Positions 34,108 to 48,113 of a stretch of 64,000 nucleotides of DNA are shown here, piece by piece. A model generated the notes under the pieces. It did no database searches, was not told the origin of the DNA, and was given only the letters and a program-made list of their open reading frames with translations. The translations under genes and the position numbers were made by a program. This DNA comes from Sitta carolinensis. Lineage: Eukaryota > Chordata > Aves > Passeriformes > Sittidae. Numbering within the stretch: the stretch's first letter is position 1; every line of letters begins with the position of its first letter. Where the stretch lies: NCBI GenBank assembly GCA_032173965.1, contig CM063298.1, forward strand, positions 6,369,001-6,433,000. Direction: 5' to 3'.

Positions 34108-37100
34108 CAGAGCAGCCTGGAGTTCTGCTGGGGTGGGCAAGCTGAGTATCTACTGGAAGCACACCTGACTCTGACCTGGATGAAATCAGCTGAGTTACTT
34201 TGCTTCGGGAAACTACACATCCCTAAACAGTTGAGATGGGGCAGTGCAAATTACTTGGGGATTTCACAGCCATCTGTGAAGCAGGGCATCCCCCAAGACC
34301 CTCAGGCCCACTCAGGGGTCCCTAGGGTTGCTCATGAGTCCCCAGAAACAGCTCATCATCCCTTTGAAAGGGACACAGAGCTGCAGCTGGTCCATGGGGC
34401 ACCCCTGTCATGAGCACCACTGGGATTTATTTGTACCAGGAGAGGGGGGCTGTGATCATGATCCTGCCCTGGGGAATCTCAGCCAGGCAGTGAGGATTCA
34501 GACCCTTCTAAGAATGCCAGCTATGGGATTTTCATTCAGCCACAGATGTAATTGGATAATAAGATTTTTTATAAGATGCTTCTACTCTAGAGAAATCACA
34601 AGTATGTCTGAGACCTCTTTACAGTCCAGCAGGAACATGACTTTCTCTCCCATGGGAATTGAAATTATCATTTCATCCCAAACAAGAATTCAGAATTTCA
34701 GACTTGGTAAACTAAAACAAAGTACACAAAATCTTAGAGGTTCTTCACTCTATTTCAGTTCCCATTCCTTTATCCCTTTGCTTTGTACTGTAAATCAATC
34801 AAAATTAAAAAACATAAATAAAAATCAGCTTGAAAAAGTACATGGAACATTTTGTTCCACGACTGTCCAAATGGACATTTCAAACACCTCAGACAACATA
34901 TTCCAATAAAGCTGGAGAGGGTTTGAGGCCAGTTCACTGAAACTGCCCCTCTCCCACAAACAGCTTCAAATGTGATAAACTGCCATTTTCTGACAATAAC
35001 TATCTAATCAAAACACTATCGACCAGATCTAGACATGATGTACCTGAAAGAGTCACTGACTCCTGGCACACGACCAGCTCCTTGGATCATCACTGGGCTG
35101 GGAGGAAAAGAGCTGGCAAAATCACCCAGATTTTGTCTCTGAGGGCCACAACACAACAGCTGGGGGAAGTAACATCCTTCCTTTGACTAAATGATATATT
35201 GTGGGGACCACCCTAAAAAGGACATTTTTTACAAAGCAGAAACTGAGGCGCAGAGCCTGGGGTTTCTGTGCCTGGGGTTTCAATGCAGCACAAAGCCTCT
35301 GCCCAACATGCACATTAAAGCACAGCTGCTACATCCTCAGCTTCTCCATTAAAAGAAGAGTTTTCTAATTCTCTCATCAGTAGCAGCAGTGCCTAATTAA
35401 AAGGAAAGCATCCTATGATTAAATGAGCAACACCCAAAAAGAGAGAGATCCAAGTGTAATTCAACTGTGGTACAAAACACCAGCTCTGCTGATGAGCCCT
35501 CAGTAAATACTTAATTCTGTTCACAGGACATCGTGCCTTGCTGGACACACTGATGTGCTGTTCTGGATAAATCATTCCCTGTTAGCCTTCTGTTTGTGTA
35601 GAGTCGATTTGTTGATGTACCAAACAGCACATTGACAAGTTGTGGCAGCACATGAAATCAGAGCAGACAGGGCAGCGCCGCTCAGAAAACACTGAGCGGC
35701 ACTGGGGCAGTGGGAGGATGAGAACCCTGGGCACCCACCCAGATGTGACCCTGCCTGGCAGGGGGCAAGTGTGGCAGCCAGGAGGGCATGCTCCCTGCAC
35801 CCTGCCTGGAGGATTCAGACAGGGCTCTCTGGCACCAAGCAGGGTACTGCCAGGGAGGATGGGAGAAAGCGAGGGAAGATAGCCCCAGAGTGCCTCAAGA
35901 GTTATGTCAAAGCTGGACCTGCACCTTGCCCTTTTTCAGCATTCAGGAATAGGCACTGTAATGCATTTCTTTCTTTTTTCCCCCTATTTTTAACGTTGAG
36001 TAGAAGCTCATGAGTGAGATTTCCAATGGCAGAAGGGACATGCTCCATTTCTATGTGGGCACATGCCACTTCTCCCTGCACATGGGGTCCAAGGTGTCTG
36101 CTGAGCAAACTAGGCTGTGGGCACTGTGTAGGGAAGAAAATGAGGACAGGAACTGGGGCCATACAAGCCCCAAGGCCTGTGTTCCCCAGTTTCTGAAAAA
36201 CAAGCCCTGCTGCTGGATGAAGTACAACCAAGTGCCCCAGCAGACAGTGCCCAGAGCTTACAAGGCTTCCAACTCCTGCCTTCCTCTAGCTGTGACCCAC
36301 TTAGGGCACAGGGTCTTCATCATCATCATCAGACCTGCACCCACTGCCATGGGTATAACTGGCACAGATCCATCCATCTCATAACCCCCTTGCCCAGACA
36401 ACGAGCTTCAGGCTACAGCAAACCCCGGTTTTGTCCAGCCCCTGCTCCTGGGATGCCAACACAAAAGAAGAGAAGCACCCCAGGGTCTTTCCTCTCTATG
36501 TTGCTAACAATAAAACAGAAAAACCCACTTGGTCTCGCGCAGAGCGAGGGATGGGACAACCAGCCAGGAGGCAGATCCCTCTTGATCCCAAGGGATATCT
36601 TTGGGATATTGCTCTGCTTCTGTGAGCGGATCCAGAAGACCATGAAAACTTCTAAGCCATTCAAACTGCTGCAAGAATAAGACCTTTCTGAAATCATTAC
36701 CATGGCAACTAGGAAAAATAACACAGAAAGAAAATAGCGACCTCAGCTATTTCACAGGAAACTCCAACAACGTTTTACTGACTCATCACTTGCAGATTTC
36801 TAATATATATACATAATAAAGAAAATCAAATGGGTCACACAAAGATGGGATTTTCAACTTGACACTGTTCTGTTAAGATCTTCTCTCCCCTCTGCGTGGG
36901 TGCAGACACACACCAGGTCTACCCTAAAACAGGAGCCAGACCACAAGTCCTAGGGCAAAATGCAAGAAATTCTGACAAACAGAAACAGCTCTTAATTAAC
37001 AAAATGAGGTGCCCTTTCTTTGCCCTCTTCAATGCTCAGTTCCCCACGATTGATAGCTCAAGGCGTGTCCTCGCTCAACCCACAAGCCTTCTCCATGCAC

Positions 37101-40100
37101 TGCCCCCATCACATCCATGTCAATCCCCCTGTATCAGCGCACCCACCAAGCCACAACCATCCAAAATACCACTTTGGTTCCCTTCAGTAAATACAGATCC
37201 TGTAGGCTCCAGAGCTGCTTGCAACTTTGTAAATAGAAATTCAATCCACACATATTTTCAGAAATTACAAGCATTGTCTTTGGGACTCCTTAAAAGGTAT
37301 CAGGCTTTAACTATTGTTCTGTGTCCAGCAGAACAAACCTGAGCAATGCTTAATCAGGGTCTGATAGGCTTCCTCTACTTATCCTTTGCCAAATTGGTTA
37401 AAGAAAAAAATCAGAAAGTAGCAGGATTGCAGTAGGTTTTGCACTGATTCTCCTGGGGCTGGAGACATGGAAAATGGCAGTGTGCTCACTGCTCAGTGCA
37501 CTGGAGGAGGACTGCTGGGATGTTCAGGATTTATAGGCATTTATTATAAGAAAGTGACTTTGACGGACAAGTGAACATGTCCATTTACATCCCTTCACTG
37601 CATGGGAAAGAAGGATTTTCTTAGCGGCTGAACGGAGGCTGAATATTTCATGCCACAGCAAGTAATGCTGTAAGAAAAGGAGCAGCTTTTATTTTGGAGA
37701 AATCAAAGCTGTCTGTACAGGAGGGATTCCCCTTCCACCACCTCTGCTAATATCCTTGTCTTCCACTCCGCCTTTCCCATTCCAATCAACAGGTGTCCCT
37801 TCCAACCCCACATCTTCAGAGAGAAGGAGCTGAGTCCTGTGGACATGGAACCTCCTGGTGAATGACCTTCCTCTCCAGCACATCTCTGCTGAGGAACCAT
37901 GGCAAAAAACTGAATTCCCGGGCCCCAATTGCCCATACTGGGCTGAGTCCCCAGCCACTTCCTGTCTACCTTGACAGTGGGGTGTAAATGAGGGGATGAG
38001 CCCCAAATTTGATGAAGAATTTCATCAACCCACCCTGAAGGGATCTGCCATGAACCATGGCTGCCCAGACCCATAAACAGGGCCTGCAGACCACACCCTG
38101 CTTCACCAAGTCCTGCAGCTATGTTCTCTTTATCACTCTCAGGAGGCACAGCAGATATTCTTGCCTGAACTTCTTATCTCTCTGTGCTTGAGATTTCTGG
38201 ATGAATATTATCCCAGAAAATGCAAGAAAAACTTAAACCAGCTCATCCCTTTGCCCAGGTTTTGAAGGAGCTTAAGCTGAACAAAAGCTGTATTTCCACT
38301 TGGTCACACCTTGTAAGTACTTGAGATTTAAACCCCTCTATTTCTGGTTAATCTAAACCAAGTTTGAAACTTATCTCCCCATTACTACTTGAGAAGGGAC
38401 ATGGGGAGGGAGGAAATAAAGAGGAAAAGAAAAATGCTGTCACTGTAGGGCTCCTGCACAGTTCTGCTGAACCTGGGTTTCTGATGCTGGTAACACTATC
38501 TCTAATGCTGACAGACATCCATGGGGGAAAAGCTGTTCCTTTCCTAACATCAGCAAAAAAACAATTATAACAAAGAGCTGAAATCCAGCAGAGATGAGGG
38601 AAAAAGCACTCGTCTCCTGCCCCCACTCCTGCTGGGTGCAGGGTGGGAATGGGCTCTGTGAGGATATGAGTGGCAGCAGGGCAGAGTCATGGGTGCCAAC
38701 AGCACTGGGACAAAACCTCTACCAGGAGAGCTGGGTAAAAAATACAGACTGATCCCTGGGAAAACACCAAACAGCCAGAAGTGCTTACAGATGAAAGTAT
38801 TTGTGGTTCAAGCTGAGGGTGCGCCGGATGCTCTAACTGAAATTCCTGGCTCCCACCCAAGGGGAACAACCACAATAATCAAAGAAGGAACAGAAAGAAA
38901 TGCCTGGTTATCTGCAGAGCGCAGTGATTTTTCATCCACACAGGGATGAAGCAAGTTTTGAAAGCACACATCATTTTCCCATTTCATCAAGCTGGAGTCT
39001 CTTCTCAATACTGCCTGAGATAACACAAGGGTATGTATGGCAGCTGAAGCAACAGCTGTAATGATAGGATCTAAGGCAGCCTGAGTATTTCCAGCCTCTG
39101 AACTAAATTAACAGGAAAGGACTGACACTTATGGTTCCCCAACTAGGGAGCTGAAGAAAACTTTAGCAGGTGTCAAGGAATCCATATAAGCTCATCCCAA
39201 AAGCATGCAGAGAACTGATTTATCTAATAATAAAAAAACCCTTTCCAGCTGCATGAATGTTCAGAACCAGGATAAAGTCTGCTTTGTAGTCTCAGCCCAT
39301 TTTTAATGACTAAGAGGACCATGGCATTTTTTACCCCTGGAAGAGTTTCAAAAGAGAGTCAATTAAAACATGTGAGTTTCTACAAGATCTCATAAACCCT
39401 TCAAATCCTCAAGGAGCAGAAGAACCCCCAAGGTCCATAAAAAGAATTACCCCCAATAACAAATAGAGAGCTGGTTTTGAAGTTGGTGATCCTAGCAATT
39501 AACAGCTCTGATGACTTCCATTAGAATTGACTCCTCCAGTCTCCAACAACAAGCCATTAATAAGAATAATTTCTGCATAAGCAGAAGCTAATTGAATGCA
39601 ATCTGTGCAAACCCAAAGGGCACTTCATTTTCCTGCCATGGGAGCGACCCTTGCAACTGGAGTGTCAACGAATTAAGCTGATGGTAGCTCCAAGCCCTAC
39701 ATTGGGCAAAGCCAGCAGGCACTGAGAGAGGGAAAAGCCTCGCTGAGCTGCCAAGGCTTTGAATTCCTGGCTAAGGGCAGCTGGCACAGGGCTGGAGAGA
39801 TGTGTAATGGAGTTAAATACAGATGTGGGATGTGCACCCAAGTGGAAGTGGAGATACCTCTAGGAAGAGAAGACAGTGCATTAATGTGAGGCCTTGTGAG
39901 CTCCTGGGAAGAGCCCAGGGCAGATGGAGGTTTTCCAAGGAAAGGCTGTTTCATTGATTCAAGGATGCACACACCTGTATAAGTGCCCTTCTAAAACAAA
40001 GCCTAATGAATCAGATTCATATGGGGAAGCATCAAATGAGAAATTTCACCACAAAGCTGGTCTGTACCATTCAGCTGGCGTGAGACAGCTGGGGTACAGG

Positions 40101-43100
40101 GTTAAGGGGTACAGCACCAGTTTGCATCAGTGTACGATGTAGAGAGCCCCTGGAGCAGCACCAGCTGCTGCCTGGACACGGGACAGGTCTTTGAGTCCCT
40201 GCGCTTGCAGAAAACAGCTCAGAAGAGATGAAAGAGATACCAAAAATATTTTACAAAAAAGGATTCCCTTCCTTCCTGACCTGGAGACCTGACACAAATC
40301 CATGCACATCAAAGAAGCCAAAATATGTGTGCCCTGGATTGACCTGGCATCGAGCCACAGAGGCTGTAATGGACACAGCATTGTCCATGGCTGCCCTATG
40401 CAGCCTGACAAGGGTGAGCTGCAACCAATTCCCAGATCTCTCACAGCCTCCTCAGGAGGTGAACGAGCACTGGGCAAGATCTTATTTTAGGGCATAGGGA
40501 TCGTCAAAGGAGCAGCCTCCACACACCTGACAAATCTGCAGCTGCCATCCACCAGCTGCAAAACGTTCAGCTGGGCTTGAAACTGGCGGGATTGAGATTG
40601 ACCACCAAGTCATGGGAGCAAAGTACTTCTTGTGCCAAAGATGCCCTTATCTTTTGAGGCAGTGGTCATACAGGTATCTACACCTGCTACTCTCCAGTCT
40701 GTCCAGAACTCTGGACACACAAGCACCCTAAGATCTGGGGCACCAACCTCTCACATCCCCACTGCCCAGTTCCCTTATACCATTTCTCCATGAAACAATC
40801 CAATCTTCCTCCCACATGGAGAAATCAATCAGTGGGTGTCATGACAGCTAATAATTTCCAGCTACCTTCTTCCCTGCACATTGAATTCAGGCAAAAGCAG
40901 AAGTACATAAATACCATTTGGGTGACTATTATTAATGCTTGAACCTGCAGCCTAATGTTTGCTCCATGCTGGCAGGTTTTCTAACCCTTCACCTCCCCTC
41001 TCCATCATCCTGGATACCTAAAAATTTCCTGTTCTGTGATGCTGATTAAGACAACCCTCTTGTTCTCGACCTTGACTGTTTACATAAACAGACACTTTAA
41101 TGCATTTTTGCCAGCAAGGTTTCCTTTGACTCCTTGGCGCAGATGGTTGATATTTTCATGCTGCAGCAGCTATTAGGTCACAATGTTACCAGTGACAACT
41201 CTACATCATCTGTACCCTGCTCTCTCCCCTGCAGCAGGATATACCAGGAATTCAGCTTGAGATATTATTATTATGGGCTTAGGCTGCTCCTGTCTCCTGC
41301 AGAAGGAATTTGCCCACCTTGGCTTGGGGCATTGTGGCTTTGTGGATCCCTACAACATGCTTCTGTAGCTGGGGGTCCTCCACTGGCTGCACTTTGTGCT
41401 GGGGGGATGTCAGGCATTGCTTCATCCCACTTCCTTGAAGCACTGTCTCCCATGGATAAGAGCTTTTCTCCTTGGGTGCTGTCCCAGAGAGTCATCCACC
41501 CTTGTCACCTCTCCAGTTTGCTCTTAAAAATTAACAAAAGGCTCCCCACAGGTCTCAACCAATTCTTTCTTTCTTCCTTCAGAGACACCAGGGTTTTGGA
41601 TCAATCTAGATCCAAGTCCACACAAAAGCCAGGCAGGGATTTGAACACATTGCAGCTTTGGGGAGGCCAGTGAAGGACTCTCCAGTCTCTTTCTTGTTAT
41701 ATTAACAAAGGCAAAACACCGCAGAGATGGCAGCTGAAATTCAAGTGCTATTTAAACAAATGAATATGTAGGGTATAGTTCATACAATGCGAGTTCATAC
41801 AAGGAAACTCAGAACAGCCAGGAAGCTCAATATGAACCAGATTTTAAAAACAAAAACAAAACCCCAAATCCCTTCCTCAAGGAAGCCCTTGCCGAATTCT
41901 TTCCCCTGCTGAGGAGTCCAACATCACGCCTCATACTAAAGCCTTTGCTTTTCACTCCAAGAAAGGACTTGGAGGAAAAAAAGGAAAATAAAAGCAGCAC
42001 ATTATGGAACAGTGCCTGGCTTACATCCAGGGCTGGGGGGAAAGCAGCACAGAAACCCTCTGGGTTAACAGCACATTTTACTCCTGCTCTATGGTAGAAC
42101 AATCTTTTGCAAAGCCACAGCTGTTTGAACCCACAGTGCTGCATAGGTTCAGCTTCCCTAAGGCGAATCAATCAATTGGTTCAACAGTGTATTTAAAATC
42201 CCCCTGAATCTACCTTTAAATCACATTTATATTCCTCTACCCAAAGCTAATAGTTTCTACCTCCATTTTGCTTCATCTCTGTAGAAAAACAAGCTATTTA
42301 GCAACCACATTAATAATCCGTGGCAATCTGGTTGTCATTTCCCTGATGGAAAATTTCACACTGCTGCCCAGCAGCTGCAACGTGGCGAGTGCTGCGAGCA
42401 CCTCACACTGCACTGCCTCCCTCCCACTGCACCTAGAGTCAGGAGAACAGCAGGAGTTGGATCTGGATGGGTGGGGTGGGGAGGAAATACATCATTACAC
42501 CCAGTCAAGTGTACCTACAGCTCAGGCATGTGCAGGAACCACATGGAAACAACCTGGTGTTGAAAAAGTCAGTCAGCTCATGTCAGAAGGAGTTAAGAGG
42601 AAACCAAATCCCCAGCCATACGATGGTAAAATGTGTGTTGATAATTTACTGTGGAAGGTGGCCTATGGGCCTATGGAAAAGAGCTTTGGGTGGAAGAGGA
42701 GTTCCATCCAACAGCACTGGCCATGGCTACTCAGTCTGGCCAGGTTGACTGATGGGTGAATACAGATAAACAGCAGGAGGTGGGGGCCAGTGTTTTCAAC
42801 ACACTCCCAATTGCCACTCATTTGTACGTGCCTTCAGAGAACCACTGTCATCTCAAGTATCCCAACCTGGCCTACTTTGGTCACTGCATCTGTTAAACAA
42901 GGAACTGAAAGATTGTTTCAGGTCCCTCCAGGCTGCCTGTTCCAAGGTGAGATGTCAAACCTCCAGAGAGGCAAACTTTTCTCCCTGGCTGTTATGAGGA
43001 TCTCAGCTTACAAGCCCCTGTCTTGAAGTCCAGGATGCTCCAGTGGTCCCAGAGCTGCTGAATCCCACCCAGCATTACTGGGGCAGATGGGTGGGCAGAA

Positions 43101-45445
43101 GCCTCTTCCTTCCTGAGTAACCTCCATCCTATCCATCCTCTCAGAGAGGAGCAGCCCCTCTGCCAAGGGGCTGCTAAACAACACAAGGTTTTGACATGAC
43201 ACCTTAAATAGGCCCTTAAAATACTTACCCTAATATAGCCCACTGTGCCCAGGGCAGCATGTGGAAAGCCCAAGTGGTAAATACTGTCTAAATAAGCAGA
43301 GAGCTTAATATAGAAAGTCATAGAGTCAAGTACTCTTCAAGCACCCTCACGTCTTTGCAAACATCAGTCAGTAAAGATAAATTTGACATGGTTGATCACT
43401 CACACTTTTAGGAAAGACTCTTCTAAAAGAAAAAAAAAAATCATGTTTCAGTGTTTATAATCTCTGCAGGAAGGCCTGGTCCAGCATTTTCCCCTCTAAT
43501 TCCTGTTCTCGTAACTGTCAGATTATGAAATTGCCAACTCTAAGCATTACGAGGTTACAAAAAACCACCTCTCTGTTCTATGCCGCCACTTCAAGCAGAT
43601 GAACTAATAAAAACAAGCTCTGCTATTCCCTCCAAATGCCTGGGAGAAAGGAATCTGGAACACTAGTAGCTTCAAAATACCATTAAAGAAAGCAACCACC
43701 CACAGTGTCTGGAGTCCCCTCACGCTTATGAGCTCCCTTCATCCTTGCTACCCAAAAACCATGCAAAAATTTGCTTCTTGTCATCCAGATGTTTGTTGGG
43801 ACTCACCACTGGCCAGGGCAGAAAACTGAAATCTCCTGCCCCACTTTTCCCAAGGCAAAGAATTAAGGAGTTGTGTTGCACTTAGGGTGTTTGATGATGG
43901 GAGCTTGCTCAGCCATCCATCCCCAATGGGTTGGTCCCCCCAGGTGGGAGCCCACACCAGCATCTCCCAAAGATGCCTCTGGTAAAGGGTAACAAGATTT
44001 GACAATCCACCCTTTGGGCAGTCACAACAAAGACACTGTGGATCAGCTTTCACCTTTCAGCCAAGAAAGGAATAAAAGCATTTACTGGTTTCTGTGAACC
44101 ACCTCCTCACAGATTCTTTGGAGATGATCTTCCTGAGATTATTAAATAAAGGTAGAATCACTCAAGCCTCCCTGCAGAGCTACCACCAAGGGCAGCAAAT
44201 GAAGGTGAAACCAGCAGGACTGGAGTGCACCACTATTTAAAGTGTACTGAAAACAACACCTAGCCAGGCAGACTGCATCAGGGGGAAGGTGCTGGCTGGA
44301 AGGGACCCATTGAGCACAGCCACATCTCCCTGGCACTCAGTCACTGAGGCATTAATGCCATAGGATGAAAGGGGGATTTGGAGTTGATCTGCAGCCACCA
44401 GGAGCTGGGGGAGAAACATCTCTGTGTGCAGTCATGAGCAACTCAGCAAACATGAAACATGCCAGGAAGGGAGAAAAGTGGATGCAATGAGCTCCCAGCC
44501 AAGACTGGCGCTGGCACAGGGGTGGCTGTGTCTTTCTGGGAGCACAGAACTCTGACACCCTGGGAGAAGCAACATGCTGGGAGCCCTCAAGAATGGAAGG
44601 GGTCTATAACAAGGTTTTGCAGCATCCCTGCATCCCCAGTAATAAACTCTTCACCCCAAAGGATGCGTGCATCTGCAGGCCCATGACATGTTGTGCTTAA
44701 AGCAAGATCAAGTGGGCCACTACAAAACCCATGTGAGGCTACAGCATGCAAAATCTCTGAAAGCAGAGTTCTTGTCATCCCTATGGAGACGTTTCAAGAG
44801 GAACGTGGCATCGTTTTCTTAATGACTATATATAGGGAAAGTTCTGCTAGGTGACAAGCAGTGAGAGGCTGGAGCAGAAGCAGTCTCTTGCCTGCAAGGA
44901 CTCAGATAATTAAGCAATGGAATAGCCAGTGATGAGTCTATTTTGGACTCATCATGCTGCTGCTGGAATGTTCACCGAGGAGGCAAAGCCATTTGTTACC
45001 TCCTCTCCAAGGAGTGCAAATTCAATAGAGTTCCCTGCCTGCAGCTGCACTGATCCCAAAGCTCACAGAGCCACAGCTGCCAGCAGCACCTCAAGCACTG
45101 CCAGGCTCACACTGACCTGGTGGAAAAGGGCTGCTTCTTCTCCTTGGTCCCCTTATCACAGACGTCAGCACTACCTGGTGCTGTCCAGGGGACAGTGGTC
45201 TCAGCATGGTGCTGACCATCCCTGGCAAGCTAGGATGCAGGAGCTCACATAGCCAGGTACCAGTCAAGATGATTGCTGCAACCTGAAGCAGGCTCAGAGG
45301 AAAACGTCTGCCTTATTCCATTCTGGGAGCCTTCCCAGAGCACTCCAATGCGTCTCACCCCAAACCATCCCACCAGCAGCTGGATTCAGACTCATGACCC
45401 CACCTGCAGCTCCTCTGCACCAGGAGCTGCCAGGACAGCACTCAC

Positions 45446-45810
45446 CTGTTCATGGTACTCAATCCCCATGCTGAGTGTGTTAATGAGAATGGCCACCATG
45501 ATCCCACGGCCGAAATATTTGCTGTCCACGATCTTCCTGAAGGTCTCACACACCATGTGCCAGAAGGCGAGCACCAGGTGGGCTCTCCTGTCCCGAGCTC
45601 TGCCCCCTTGTGGGTCCCGCTGGTCACTGTAGTGGGCATCCTGTGTAAACTCGTAGACCCCCTCACTGTCTGAGTCGGCCATCTCATTGTCCGACAGCTC
45701 GGCCTCCCCTGCCAGCGCCGTGAGGCAGTAAGGGCAACTCTCCGGGGTGCAGGAACCACCCTCCAGCTTGGTGCAGGGGCTGGAGATCTTGCAAGAGCTT
45801 TGGCAGGGAC
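45446..45810 (-). CDS. CACNA1G: CACNA1G exon: distal I-II linker cysteine cluster and IIS1
   Basis: This 365-nt exon starts GT CCC TGC and encodes a cysteine-rich block ([11 protein letters not shown], then C...ESCPYC), an acidic stretch ([20 protein letters not shown]) and the first transmembrane helix of domain II. That helix appears as [20 protein letters not shown] followed by [12 protein letters not shown]. The acceptor is atttcag and the donor is GTGAGT, phase 0 at the 3' end. The block TLTSLNIPP at the end of the previous exon and SSCKISSPC here are the clearest Cav3.1 labels in the window. Confidence 0.95.
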
Positions 45811-47302
45811 CTGAAATACCAGCAGAGCAGGGAAAGGGCAGCTCATCAGCTGGGATGGGGGCTGCAGGAAGCAACCCGCACTCCCTGTTAGCACCAAGCC
45901 TTTGCCCCCGACATGATATTAGGCATTTCTTAGTGGGAAAAGGGCTTCCGCTGAGTTAAAACCTGGGCTCCCCAAGTGCCTTCTCTCTGTTTATGAAGTT
46001 CTCTTTGCTGCTCCCAGACAGATACCACCCCAGCCATGGACTTTGAGCACACCTTATTACATCTCTAGCAATTACAGGAAGGAGGAAGCAATTGGTTTCC
46101 CCAGTCCTGGCAGGCTCCTGGCTGTAATTATTGGGATAACTGTTAGCAGCCTTCTTTCCTGTTCCCTCTGCTGATGCTCTAAAACCACTAGCTTTCCTCT
46201 CCACACGTTGGCCTCAATGGAAGCTGCCAAGGGTCTCCTGGGTGAAATACCAGCAGGATATTCCCCAAAATTCCCACCACCTGGCTTCAAGGAGAGAGGA
46301 AATGCATATGCCTTACTCCTGCACGGCAGCACCCAGCAGTGAGAATGCAAACCTTGTGCTAAACCAACTCAGAGCCCGGTGCTATGTGTTTAGTCTCTGG
46401 GCGGCACTGGGCTGGGGGCAGGATTTGGTCTCTTCCCTGCACAGCTCCTGGCTGGAAAGGTAAATGCTATTGCAATGGGGTGGAAAAGGCACTGAATGCC
46501 TGGGAAAGCTTGGCCAGAAATACTTCTTGAAGGCTAAGAATGGACTAGACTGGGCTGAACTCCCAAATTTGAGGATGTGGAGGGGAAAAGAGCATCTTGC
46601 AGTGAAGATATGAAACCCCTGATCCAAGAAAGATGCATTCAGTGTCTAACTCTTACAGGCTTCCTAAGCAAATCACAGATTTTTAGTATTCAGCCTCTGT
46701 GATTGCCCTTGAGCACTTACACAAAGCAGACACTCAATCTCCCTGAGCCTTGTGTCCCACGGAAGCAGAGCTACACAGTGCTCAGGGGTGTGATAGGATT
46801 TGGATCTGGAAGGTGTCCATCTGCAAGCTGCAGCTGATTTTTGGAGTACAGGATTTGAGAAGTGTTCCCTGTAAATGGTTTGGGAATGGAAATCATGGAA
46901 TTTTGTCCTAACATTTAATCTAAACCCACCCTCTGCCAAGTTTAAAGCCATTCCCTCCTTCCTGTCACTACATGTCCCTGTCAAAGTCCCTCTCCCCCTC
47001 TCTTGTATTTGTGTAATCTACAAGATGGGGATTGAAAAGAAAATGGATTCACTGAAAACCTTCATATCCCTTGGATTATTGCAGGTATGAAGTCTGGGAG
47101 GTTGAAACCTCTCTCCTAAATTTGGCTATAAGAGGCATTAAGTAGGTCAGAAGATTCCTGTTCATCTCACCTGGAAAGCCATCGCCTTTCTCTGTAACAT
47201 GGACTGAAAAGAACCCTGCAAAAATTCAGAGAGAGAAAAAAATTAGGACAAAAATTGTATTTCTGGAAAGCAGCCCTAGATGTAGATCCAACCCCAGCTC
47301 AC
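45811..47302 (-). other. CACNA1G intron (1.5 kb)
   Basis: It splits a glycine codon in the I-II linker (G|GT). It holds a CR1 fragment near 46890-47010. Confidence 0.85.
46890..47010 (-). mobile_element. CR1 LINE fragment, internal to the 3' end
   Basis: The plus strand has cctaacatttaatctaaacc, aagtttaaagccattccctc and cctgtcactacatgtccctg, a known CR1 block just internal to the tail. Minus-strand orientation. Confidence 0.65.
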
Positions 47303-48113
47303 CTGTGCTCTGTGTCTCCAGCAGCTTGTGCATGGTGCTGTATGGCCCGGGCGGGATGTTGAGGCTCGTCAAGGTGCTGCTCCCAGCACCCACTGCCACC
47401 TCCCGCAGATTCTTCTCCTTCAGCATCTCATGGGACGTGCTGGAGTGCACTGTAGGGTACACCTTGCTGCCCACCATGTTCTTGGGGATCCCTTCTGGGT
47501 TTGGCAAGCCAAGGCTTGGCTGAGTCAGTGATGAGCGGCAGTGCACCGGTTCAAAGTGACAGTCGGCATGGTAGATGCTGTGCACGGACTCAGTGTTGCT
47601 GGGAGAGGCACTGGGGGCCCCCAGAGAGTTGGGTGCTGAGGGAGGGAGCATCAGCCTGTTGGTCCCGTTGTGGAGTGAGCTGGTCTCCACATCGCTGATC
47701 TCCGGGCTGGCACAGGGGGCTCGCAGGTTCCCGTTGCCTAGGTGGTAGTGGTGGTGGTGATGGTGATGGTGGTGGATGAGATGGTGAACAGAGGATCTCT
47801 TCCTGCTCTGGCGCTTCCTGGTGTGCCGCTCAGCACCTGCCTTGCTCGTGGGGCTGCTGAGGAAGCCCATCCTCACACCTGCTGCCCTGTAGGCCTTCAC
47901 CAGCTGCTTGCTGCCTTTCCGGGCAATGTAAACCAGGTACTTAAGGAGCTCATCATAGCAACTGCCTGGCTCTGAGAAACTGGCAAGCGTGCTGGCATTG
48001 GACAGGTAGCGCACGCGCTGCTCCTTCATCAGCTGGCTCTCACGCTGCTTTGTCTCGGAGAACTGTGTCGCTATCACCACCAGGCACAGGTTGATCATGA
48101 AGAAGGAGCCCAC
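47303..48113 (-). CDS. CACNA1G: CACNA1G exon: end of IS6 and most of the I-II linker, with polyhistidine run
   Basis: This 811-nt exon is the largest in the window. It begins [20 protein letters not shown], the cytoplasmic half of IS6. It continues into the proximal I-II linker ([38 protein letters not shown]), the region known in Cav3 channels as the gating brake. A basic stretch ([13 protein letters not shown]) leads into HHLI plus nine consecutive histidines and [11 protein letters not shown], a Cav3 hallmark. The rest is Ser/Pro-rich and ends [17 protein letters not shown] and LLETQST. The acceptor is ctttag and the donor is GTGAGC. It leaves one base of a split glycine codon. Confidence 0.95.

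Larger units (their letters stand above)
29526..45445 (-). other. CACNA1G intron (15.9 kb) between IIS1 and IIS2
   Basis: This is the largest intron in the window. The flanking exons join exactly (HEQ-PEELTN), so no constitutive exon is missing. It holds a CpG-rich block (about 33600-33950), a pentamer run near 34083-34107 and a TATATATA/AATAAA pair near 33150-33172. Open frames of 179-215 codons on the plus strand near 33366-34909 and 41134-41673 show no domain or splice context. I recognise no nested gene. Confidence 0.75.

Noticed and set aside
33366..34168. Plus-strand open frames of 198 and 215 codons through the CpG-rich block
   Set aside because: They are kept open by high GC content, are low-complexity (Ala/Gly/Pro/Arg) and have no family resemblance.
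41134..41673. 179-codon plus-strand open frame in the large intron
   Set aside because: Composition is ordinary intron, with no domain and no supporting signals.
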